From Artocarpus heterophyllus (taxonomy: Eukaryota; Streptophyta; Magnoliopsida; Rosales; Moraceae), in the NCBI GenBank assembly GCA_025403435.1, contig CM046341.1, positions 3,047,183 to 3,111,182 of the forward strand: DNA of 64,000 nt, written 5' to 3'. Shown here piece by piece: positions 48,976 to 60,200 of this stretch (position 1 is the first letter of the stretch; each line of letters opens with the position of its first letter). Below the pieces are notes generated by a model. That model made no database searches, was not told where the DNA came from, and saw only the letters and a program-made list of their open reading frames with translations. The translations under genes were made by a program, and so were the position numbers.

Positions 48976-51462
48976 TCATTCACAAGCAATCTTGGTGTCG
49001 AAGCTGCTAAGGCAGATTGCAAAAGCTTGAAACGCAGATATTGGGTACCGGAAATCCATGGTAAATAAATCTTTCCCAACTTTTCCAAATTGGAGGATGA
49101 TCTTCTCATGTTCAGGCCCAGCTGGTCCATTCTCTGGAGAAGCCACCAACTGAAAATTTTTCACCGAAGCAACTGTCACACGTCCATGGAAGTTCAAGCA
49201 CCAACACTGGAGTTGATCATGCCACCTAGGAGACTTGTTTCTTAGCACCAACACTCCATCTTTTTGACTGGCCAAAGGCCCTGACACAGAATTTTCAATG
49301 CAGTTTGATTTCGACCGGAAAAATGAGAGTGAGGGAAAGGAATCTAGATTGCTGATAGAGAACTCCGTCTGTGTGGGTGCCGCTCCTCCAGGTTCAATTG
49401 CCGAGGCAGGAATGGCATCCATGATACACTGCATTCTCCTTGGACCCCTGTTCATAAATTCTTGACTTGTTAGCAGTTCTTCTCAAATGAGATCTCAGTT
49501 AACATACTGTTCCCACAATAAGGACAACATAGAAAAGGGGAGACTCTTATGCAGCTGGTAGCATTGTTTAAGATCGAATTTTACCTAGAACCCAAGACAT
49601 TTAACTCGTATGAAATGTGAGCCACTGGGTAGTTGCCCACCGGGACGTAAGGTGAAACTTGTTTCAAATTTACTAGCCTAGTTGAGCGACTTTTCATAAT
49701 CTTAGCGCCCGCATGAGGTGGCTGTCCATCTAATATTGTAAACTTGCTCCCCAGAAAATTTGACCTAGACAAAGAAAAAGAGTTAGTATAAAGATCTACA
49801 GAAACGAAACAGAAAAATCTTATGCAACTTCTTAAAGCAAACCTTAGTTTCCCAATATACGTGCTGCTGCCCTTCGATGTGTCATCAGCATGCAGAGAGA
49901 TGATATAATCTGTGCAGGTTGCACGTCTACATTTGCGTGCAGAAAGAAGGAACTTTCCACCATCGGTTAGTGCTGCAAAAAAGGTCAGTCAAAGAAAATG
50001 TTAAGATCTTTATGGCTCAAACAAATAAGACCAAATGCTGTACATGAGCACGCACGTTAGAAAAACAACTTCAAAAGAACAATCTCAACTACTAAAAAAC
50101 TCCCATTCAAGGTAATAAATGCATACCATTAGTCAAACTGAGGTAAAGGAAATATGTTTGCGTGGAACGGTTCCTTTTGATAAAGCACTTGAGAAGAAAA
50201 TCCCTTGGACCAGGCTGTAAAGAACAACAACAAAAAGATAATGAGTGATTCAAGGAAACAAAGAAAAGAAGATTCCAATAACAAACAATAAGTCACAAAT
50301 GCCAAGCTCAAAAGTACCCGACCAGAAATAATTGACGCAGACACAACGCATAACAAGGTTTAAGTAATTCACAATATTGACATCATAGGTGAGCCATTTC
50401 TCACACTATTTGGCGTCACAGGACAACTAATTAACTACGAAATTTGATACCCAAGAGAAGAAAACTAATAAGAACAAATCCCCCACTTCTAATAGTAAAA
50501 GCTATTCATCACAGGATCAAGCAATATTAAGAGATGACATTGAAAGTGGTCCCTTGAAGGGAACAAACTGCACTAACAAAAAAACCAAAAGGTAATTGCT
50601 GAGTAATTTCCCACATAAACTCCCAAAGATTGGGAAAATGCCAAAATTCATCTTGAGATTCCAAAGATTTTTCTAGCGAGTCTGTCAAGCGTTCACTGAT
50701 GGCCAAGATATTCTTAATAAATTCAATTTAAAAATTCATTCTACAAGCTTTCCACTAAATAATTTTATCATTTGTCCGTAGTGCACAAATATTCTGTAAA
50801 TACTTTTCATAATTAGCACATATTGGAGACAGCTCATAGAATTAAAATAACCCGACATTTGAGAGAGAAAGAGAGACAGAGGAAAGAATCTGTCATTCCT
50901 CAAGTTCCTAAATGAACAACAAAATCAAAAAATTCAGTAAACAAATTCCCGAAATTTAAAAAAGAAAAATCCTTCAAGGAGACAGGATATCCAAAAGAAA
51001 AACTTAGCAAAGTGACTAGATTAATAAGATATTTTCCTTTAAAAAAAAAACTATTTTCCACAAGTCTAAGAATCAAATCTAATCCACAGCATAACAAAAC
51101 ACAAATCTCATCCAAATCAAATTCAAAACCAAAAAAAAAAGCAGAGAGAATACCTGCTTGACGGAGATTGGGAAGGTCAACCTTCCAGAGAGTTCCGGAG
51201 TCTTGACGATCTCCTTCGTGATGAGTCTCCAGCTCCGGCACACGCCGGCGCAGGCGACGACGCTCTTCCGCGGCGGCCAAGCCGCCTCCGACGCCTCGAT
51301 TCTGATGAGCACCTCCCTCAGAAGCTCCTGCGGCATGTTCGCCCAGCAGCTCTGGCTCAGCCCGTCCTCCACCGCCGCCGCCAAACCTTCCGGAACCTGA
51401 ATCACCACTCTCTGCGACCGCGTCGACATCCTGATGTCCTGTATTAAACTCCTTATCGACAT
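48976..51462 (-). CDS. TLP: Tubby-like F-box protein
   Basis: Five exons (51154-51462, 50127-50214, 49843-49972, 49585-49764, 48976-49447) join in frame to 392 residues, normal for plant TLPs. An F-box lies at about 38-93 ([36 protein letters not shown]). The tubby domain runs from [20 protein letters not shown] (about 104) to the family C-terminus [39 protein letters not shown] holds the basic residues of the phosphoinositide-binding face. Plant TLPs sit at the plasma membrane through PtdIns(4,5)P2 and can assemble with SKP1-like proteins; several affect abscisic-acid and stress responses. The ATG at 51462 was chosen over the non-ATG extension two codons upstream. Next to BAM9, as TLP11 is in Arabidopsis. 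Confidence 0.96.
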
Positions 51463-52562
51463 TCCCACAAATCTCTCTCTCTCTATAAATATATATATCT
51501 ATCTATGTATATCTTTGTTAAATCTCAGTTCACACAAAACATCAACATCTTTCACTCTGTATATATGTCTAGTATAATATATATATATATATATAAATGC
51601 AAAATGAGTATGCTTTTTTGTTCTTGATTTGTGAAGAGAGAATTCAAGAACGCTTTTGGTTATTTGGTTTTGGTTTTGGGATTTTATTTATTAGTTTTTG
51701 AAGATGAGGATGGAGCGCGAGTTTTACTGTGCGCAGGTGTTTTGTAGAGAGGGAGAGAGAGGGATTGGCCCCTTATTGGAGTGCGGTTGGTTTCCGGTTT
51801 TGTTCCTTTCTACTCTCTTTTTTTTTTTTAATTAATTTCTTTTTCTTTAGGATTTTGGTTTTTATTTCTTTTTCATTTAATCATTTTTCCTTTCTTTTTT
51901 GAAACGTTTTTTTTTTTTTTTTTTGTTCCTCTTCTTACACGCGCATGTATAATAGAACAAAATTATTATGTCGGATGGAAGTATTATTATTAAGAGACGA
52001 ACTACAAATTATTGTTTTCTAAAAAGAAAGTGACTTATTTTCAAAAAACATAGTTGAGTTCCATGATATTGTTAGCATGCAGGTTTTTGAATTTTTTATT
52101 TTATAATATAATTCCCAATTTTTCTTGTGGGAATTGGAAAAAAAATTTCATCGATAAGTATTTACTTTTAATGTTAAATCTATTAAAAAGAAGATTTTGA
52201 TGGGTTTTTAAAAAGAACGATTTAACTATTAGTTATAACTGTAAACAATATAAAACTCTTACGTGTCACAATAAAAACTACAATGTAAAAATTTCATATA
52301 TTGAGAATTAGTTCCAATTAATTCTTAAACTACCTATAAATATAGGTCATTAGTGATAGTTTTGATGCCCCACTAGAAAAAAGTGAGACATCTTTTACTC
52401 TACCACGTAATTTTTATTACAAAATAAGAAGAGTGAATTTAATTCTAAAAAATTGTCATTTTCTATAATTCTTTCACATGACAGTTCACCTTCAATCCTA
52501 AAACTTATTTCATCTCGAGTTTTTTTCTTTTTTTTTTAAATGGAGTTTGTCATCTGTTAAGC

Positions 52563-52616
<54 letters not shown>

Positions 52617-53267
52617 AGCCCATAACGTTTGTGGAAAAGTCATGGAGAAATATTTAATGAAAATCTTCAAAATCCTTGAAGCTTCGTCAAACAACCCGTA
52701 TTTCTTTTATTTCTATTTATTTGGGGCTCAACAAGAAATTAAAGGGGGAGTAGGTGATTTGGGAACTTGGGGCCCACCTCTCAACTATAAATTTACAACT
52801 ATTTCAATGTACTTTCCATTGTTCAACTTCAATTAAAATGCGTCTTATATTTTAATAATTAATATATTTGGATATTTATACAATCAAATAGTTTGGTCCC
52901 ACTTGAACCCAAAGGCCGCCTTGAATCTGAAAGTCTTGGTCCATGGGCGGAGTTAAGCATAAATTAAACGCATTTATAAATACCTCGAAACGACAACTTC
53001 CAAAGAAGAAAAAGTTGGCCTGTGGCCGTTTGTTTTGTGTCATTTTATTTTATTATTCTGATTATTTATCTGAAAATAAACGATTATTGTAACTAGCATT
53101 TTTTTCCTTTTTCTCTATACAATTACGTGCTCTAGGGACGTGCTCTTCTTCTCCATGATTTCCATGTTCACATTGATTACACGTTCTATATTTTCTCAAT
53201 TTTTCCACACAAGAATTCCACAAAAAATCATTTTTTATTTTTTATTTAAAAAAACTCGATAAAATTA

Positions 53268-53438
53268 GGGTATTTAGTAGTATAGTTAAAGCCGTTAGTC
53301 TAGAACTGTTTTTATTGTAACATGTTAAAACTTTATACTATAGTAATTTTTTTTATTGTTATTACAATATTGTAAGAGTTTAGAGTTTACATTATTTATA
53401 ACTCAAAAAGTGACTTGAATCACAACTATCAAACACCA
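53268..53438. mobile_element. MITE copy, main local family
   Basis: Starts GGGTATTTAGTAGTATAGTT and ends ACTATCAAACACC, which are imperfectly inverted. Cores GTAACATGTTAAAACTTTAT and ATTGTAAGAGTTTAGAGTTT are in the interior. More diverged than the copies at 27835 and 43588. Confidence 0.6.
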
Positions 53439-53760
53439 TTGTAGATGGAATCTAATGATTATCAAGGTTGGCCAAAGAAATGGGTGGGCCCACCACTCTC
53501 ATGACATCTTATTCCTATGGGTGTCTGTTTGCTTGCTAGACCCTCTTTTGTCACACTTTCATAATTTCTCATTGTAAACAAATAAATACAAAGGAAAAAT
53601 TTGGAAAAGTCTAAACACCAAAACGATTAAAAAATGCGTGCTCGATACTAGAAGAGGTGTTTCTATCGATAATTTGAAAAAGTTCTTTTTGATCGTAAAG
53701 ATTTTTTTTGAAATAGTTATGTGTATTTGATATTTAGTTGTATCTATTCCTTCTTTAAAA

Positions 53761-54100
53761 AACTTGATATAATTTTTTTTTTTTTGAGCTTCATCCGACT
53801 TTATTAGTGAATTCCATCTCTATTCGGGTTGAGTCCTCTCACATGATAAAGCCATTCACGTTAGTATGTGTTTTATCTCTTTTTTCTTCAATGCAATTTC
53901 TTTTTTATTAAAAAAAATGAAAATTCCCTTTTTTTGTTGTCGAAACTTGATACACATCTTTTGTTTGAGCTTCCTCCGAATTCGATCTTTGTTCAGATTG
54001 AGGCTCATGTGATAAAGCAATTCGCATTAGTATTAGTGTTTTCATCTCTTTTTTTCTTCAATGCAATTTCTTTAAAAAAAAGGAGAAATAATTTGCCCAA
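53761..54100. repeat. Diverged tandem duplication, about 170-bp unit
   Basis: AACTTGATATAATTTTTTTT...GAGCTTCATCCG...GATAAAGCCATTCACGTTAG...TTTTTTCTTCAATGCAATTTC is followed from about 53943 by AACTTGATACACATC...GAGCTTCCTCCG...GATAAAGCAATTCGCATTAG and the same TTCAATGCAATTTC end (segments quoted in parts). Two copies in direct orientation. Confidence 0.7.
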
Positions 54101-55445
54101 AATATAGGTGCAAGAACTAATAAGAGCTAAAGAGATGTGATTTGTCATCCAACTTCACGTATGAGTGCAGAGTGGAAGCTTAGGAGGAGGGCTCCGTCTG
54201 TCGGTTGTCAATATCTCCGGAGTCTTTGTCAAAATCAAAACTTGCCAAGAAAATGCTTTCGGATAAGGTTTGATGATAGTAAGGCGAGCTACAACTTGCC
54301 ATGTATCATAAATCATAACCCTTTTTTTTGAGTACTAAAATTCCATTAAGCAAAGAAATTGACTTGTGCAAGCATTTAAGTTGACGCCCATTTTTTTATA
54401 CAGAAAAATTTCGAGCAAAATATCACGTTGCAATATTTAACCCTGTATGGTATATAATACTCGAGAACTAGCAGAAATTAGTTCGAACCAATAAAAGTTT
54501 TAATTCAAACTAAATTCTCAAACGGAATGAAGAGGCATCGAAAGGTTTGTTAGAATGCAAGTTGAAAACACGACTTACAAACTTTATTACTTTTTTTTTT
54601 AATACACTATCCATCCAAAGGTTAAAAAATGAAGAGATTCCTGCAATGGATAACCTTGTTCATAATTTTATTTTAAGGAATAGTATTATTCTTTTTGTTT
54701 GAATAAAGAAAAAGAAAAAGAAAAAAAGAATGAATTCAGAGAACCATTCTTATGTACCTTACCACTGCAATTTTCACAAAATATGGGATACGAAACCTCC
54801 TCGACCTGAAAGAAAGGAATATTTTTCTCCACATGGGCTTTTTGTTTAGAAGCTATCATTTCTTTTTTGTCATGCTGAAATTTGTTTCCGAGAGAAAAAG
54901 CAGACAAGGAGATGACAAAAACATTACAGCAGGCCAACTTGAATAATGGCCATTGGCCAATTCCCATGTGCTGTTTTTGACGGTCAACGCCTGGGAAACT
55001 TCCCAAATAGTAAGTATATTTTTTACCAATTGATTCAAATTCCAAATACTTTAAATGACCATTACTATATTATTTCTAGTTTCTCACGCTAACCATATGA
55101 CATTTACAGAGGAAAAGAGCCGTGTTTGACTGTATTATACTCTAATCTGAAGAAACCATGTAGAATTGTTGTATTTACAGCAGAAAGATTAAAAAAAAAA
55201 AAAACCGTTGTACGATCTTGCTGATATTATGTTGCTATCAAAGAGATGAAAATGCATCATAACATCAGTTGCCTCAAGCAGGAAAACACATGCCTAAAGT
55301 ACATCAGCATCTCTAAACAATTTTAATGTAGTTCAAGTTAACCTTTCACATATTGAAGGATTATCGCAAATAGTTGTCACAGTTTCCTCTCACTTTATCC
55401 TTTTTTTTAGCACATTGATTATATAAGATAGAGACAGGAACACAA

Positions 55446-55482
<37 letters not shown>

Positions 55483-57220
55483 TGCAGTTATGTTTCCAAT
55501 GGTTGCAATGAACTATATGAGCTTGATAGTGGATAAAAAAATTTATGATAATTAATAAAATTAAATTCTTATCACGACGTCACTTGGTGGAAACAAGTCC
55601 ATATCTATATATAATCAGAGAATTAATACTCATGTAAATCTAATTACAACAACGTGTCAACAAACAACTGCCTAATGTTGGATTTAATTTATCAGTACGG
55701 ATAAATCATAATGTCCCGCCGGAAGCAGATGGTGAATAACTATTCACAAACTTAAGAGACGTGAAGTAATTTCACACGTCAAGACAAAGCATAACACAAA
55801 TTCCCTTAAAAAGACAAGGGGGCTTCTTAATGAAAAAGTACAAAGCATGTTTCCAATCTCAAAAAAAAAGGTGCAAAAAATGACGGAACCTATCAGACAA
55901 ATTTGACGGTTCAAAAGGTTGAAATTTTTACTACCCTGTAGTAAAAATCTTATTAAAAATCCAATTAGTTAATCCCAAAAAAGATAAAGACAATCAATTC
56001 TTAAAAGCCCTGTATTTATCGCATAATAAGTATTACCATAAAGATGATCAATTCGCGAAAGACGCGACAACCAACCACGATGTATCAAGTCACATCATCA
56101 GCAACAGTGGATATTTTAATCACAACTAGCCAAAAATGCTCATGGAAAACAAGCAAGTTCTAGATAATAAATTCCCACAGCACATGGGTAAGAGGAAGTC
56201 CCAATCTATTGCTGTCACACGTTAGTCTCATGCCACTCCATTGTCATAGTTGTTAATGGCAACTTACCCGGTCCCGCTTGCTGAAAACTCCCCACTTGGG
56301 CTGTCATCGAAATGTAGAGACAAGCTTCCATCCACCGAACCCTCATTAACCACAGCAAAAAGGAGACAGTTGAGTGACATTAAATTTCATTCCCTTTCCT
56401 AATAGAAGATCAAGTCTACAAACTTAAACCCAAAATATCAAAGACGATTCGGTTCTTTTCATTTTTTGATTTTCGTTTCCACGAAAGACGTAGGAAACAG
56501 GAAACTTCAGGCCATGAAGAATTGAGTCATATTTCCACAAGGAAAAGAGATATCAAGGGACATTAATAAATAATAATGTTGAGTTTTGTTTTCTAGAAAA
56601 TTGTCTTTTATGTGGAAAGAATTATTCTAAAAGCCAGGTGTCATTCCATGTGTTGCTATGTCAGAGTAGCCTTAACTGTGTACCAGCCTGCCCGTATAGG
56701 AGGGAAGAAAAAATGCGAGACTAGGGGTCCCACCATTACCATCAAGATGGAAATTTGCCATTGACAAGCACCTCCTCCAGGCGGGATCTCATGCAATCTA
56801 AACTGATCTAAACTCACAACACGGTTATTATCAGAGTGCAAAGAAACATCTTACGCAAGAAAATGCAACCTGCCAGTCTCTGCACTCTGCGGTCAACCAC
56901 AGCACAGAGAGAGAGAGAGTAAACTCATGACAAAAAAATGCAGTAGCTCTTTCAAGGTGTAATTTTTTGTACAAAAGTCAGATATTCAACTATCCAAACT
57001 ACAATTACCCTCAGGCTCAGCAATCAAAAGATTCTTTCTTCCTTCATTGAATAATTATAAACAGAGGCCGGCACTCAGCTATAATGAAGAAGGGCGGAAT
57101 GAACAAATTGAATGAATGACTTGGCTCTTGGTCAATATCAAAAAGGGATCCTAAGACCTAACCTCAAGTATTGGGTTAATTACATCTTCCTCCAGCAAAA
57201 CAAAAATCCCAACTAAACTC

Positions 57221-60200
57221 TTATAGAACAGGAACACTACCATTTTGCTGCTGAACTGCCCCAAGAGGTTGTCCTACAAAATTAAAGACATAACCCAATC
57301 ATCTTCAAGGTAATTTGACATAATCATGAAAGGGCAAAAGGATAGAAAACAAGAAACGGAGATTATGGATACTAAGTCAGAAAAACAGGATATCAGTGGA
57401 TTGTTTTGTCTTTCGTCCACAACTAATTGATACAAAGACAAGTATGTTGACATACAGCCAAAAGAAAACAAACAAGGCAACGCCAGAAAATCCATAGAAA
57501 CACGCGCATAAACCCACTTTTTAAAAATGCTTTGATATTATCAGACGATATTTGTTAACTTACAAAAGTTTAGCATCCTTGTCCTTGCATACTTTAAGTG
57601 CATAAAAACATTTTTTTGTCAGGTTGCAAAAACAAGTACTAAACATAGGCAATCGTGGTTGTCATGCTTTCTCAAGTAAGAAATAGTAATAAGAAAGTGG
57701 TCCCACTTCCCCTCCCCCTCCCCCTCCCTCTAAAGTGGAAAAGCACTTCAGAATCAGAATAATAATAAATGTCGGAAAAAGAAAATGGTAAACTAACAAC
57801 AGTTCTTGTCACCACACATCGAATTTGAAAACCATTTCTACAGAAAATCAGAAATTATTACATTTTTACGGTTCTTTTGATTTATATTAAAGTGAAAAAG
57901 CACTTCCGAATCATAAATAAGTCAGAAGATGCATAAATAGTAACTGCATATGGGAGCAGTCTCATCCGAAACACGTGACCGCTACTAGTTTTTTCTACTG
58001 TAAAGAACAAGCTACATGACTTCCCAATTTTTTAAGTATGACCATGCACATACTTAACCAGTAATTCAAAATTTGAATAGTATTGCGATAACAAACATGC
58101 CATAAAGCAACACCTGAATTGGTCGCAAATGAGAAAGGTTTTGAAAGGTATGTGTTCCTTGCTAAACCAACAGAAGCAACCTGCGGCCTTTGGCCGTCAT
58201 CAACAGGAAATTGCTTTGAGAAATCGCTAGGAGGCAAGTAAACTCCAGATGCACCCAAGCAAACTTCTGAACTTTGTGCAAGAATTTGATCAGGATTTTG
58301 CATAGATGGCAGAGAAAGTGATTCCCTCTGTTTGACAAGGAAAAATGATAACTGCAAGTCATCTATTTACAAAGAAATGATTTGGGCAAGTTGCAGGGGA
58401 AACATTTAGCATTTAATAGAAGCAAATCACATGCACTTAATCAACAAAATGGCACCCACTAGCTGCAGTGCCTATCGCTGTAGACCTAGATAAAATATTG
58501 GTCTGAGTGAATGCCACCGAAAGACAACAAAAGAGCAAGCTCATTTCACCTCAAGACATATAAAATAAATAAATAAATAACGCAAACCTCACTGTTAATT
58601 GCGCTATTTTTTTGTGTGGGTAATGTGTCGTGTGACGACACCTGTGTTGGGTACATCCTTTCATTTGATAACTTCATATTCACTTTGTCACTGCAGAACT
58701 CCTTAGTTGTTGCCACTGCCTCATAATAAAGATGGCAAAGTGCAGAACGAAGACGATTGTTTCTTTGCGAGTAATAAATTTTTGTAGCAAGGGGAGCCGG
58801 AACATCTGATTGAGTATATCACAATAATCAATCTTAGATATTATAAACAAAAGGCAAAATGAAGACTAACTAGAACATAAGGTACAGAAAATATATATAT
58901 ATATATTCATAATTGTCTTCTCATTAGAAATAATAGTCACTATAAAAGATAGTGATTCATTAGATGCCTCCAGTTGAACATGACCTCAATATCAACTATA
59001 GTATGCCAAAGGTTTAGCTTTGAGAAAATTACACTTTTCTAATTATACCTTGCATCGGCAGATAGCATCCAAGGACTTGCTCACGCATCTTATATCCAGC
59101 AACATAATCCTTAGGAATTTCACTCTCAGAAACGGATGCCTTAGGAGACTTATGACCTGTAGATATGCATTAAGACCTACACTTAATAATTCAATACAAC
59201 AGCACTAAGCATGAAGCATCAACAAATATGTTATTATATAGATGACGACAATTATTATATAACACATTTCTAGGTTGTTCCCTTCATTTCCAGAGAACTG
59301 CTTTCAACTTAATTAAGAGATGGGATACTTGAATGGATTCTCCGTTGTGAGATCACAACTCTTTACATAAATATAATGTGTTGAGTAAACAAAATCAAAA
59401 TCTTCCAGTAACTACCAGTTCATGTACTCTTGTGCCCCTATTGGAATCCATTGACGTGGGCAACTGATTGCCTAAGCACATAGACTTGCACAGGTAATAT
59501 TCTTAGAGTTAAGTCTTCCCCATCAGTTTATCAAATCTCTCTAATAGTTGGTGCGCCTATTGAATTGAATAAACAACTTCCTTTCATCTAGTTCCCCTTG
59601 TTTTATGATTTTGAAACTACAGTCTATCCATAAGCTAAACAATTCCAACAAACATTCTAATTACTGAAGTTAACAAATTTAAAATCTGTCCTCATATCCT
59701 GAGTACTTATGATTTTTGAGGCAACAGATGCCAAGTATGTAGATCATCAGGTAGTGGCAGCAACTCACCTGCTATCCTACAAGAAAAAAAGCAGAGGGTT
59801 TACATCATAATGGGAACAAATGAAGAAAAACAAAAATCTGGTAACAGGATTTATAAGAAACTATTCTAAGGATTTTGAATGAATATTTACACAGCTACAC
59901 CAACCTTTTATATTAAGCTAAGGGTGACCCTTGAACACTAGAACAGTTTGCACTTAACGTAACTATTTCAGCAAAAGTTTCATTTATTATGCAATAACGA
60001 TGCAATTAACTATGTTTAAATTCAGAAGTACTTCGCAAGTTTAGTGTCAAGGACTAAAACTGCTAAAAAAACAGAAGTTAGAGGAGTAATCCACCAAAAA
60101 AGAAAGCTCAGGGATTAAAATGTCACAAAACAGTGCTAATAACCCGTCAACTAATACTACAAAATATGATTTTTTTTTTAAGGGTCTCATCAAATAGCTT

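Larger units (their letters stand above)
51463..57220. other. Spacer between tubby-like and zinc-finger genes
   Basis: The left part is the tubby promoter and leader, with CTCTCTCTCTATAAATATAT just before the gene on its strand side and (TA)n near 51574. A 44-nt poly(T) run is at 52570-52613, possibly the tail of a retroposed copy or simple slippage. A degraded MITE-family segment is at about 52215-52335. A (TA)n run is at 55448-55481. The right part, from about 56200, is probably the 3' flank of the zinc-finger gene. Short frames (54137-54331, 54686-55045) are not convincing. Confidence 0.45.

Noticed and set aside
54137..55045. Frames of 64 and 119 codons downstream of a tandem repeat
   Set aside because: No domain, no splice-consistent continuation and A/T-rich composition.
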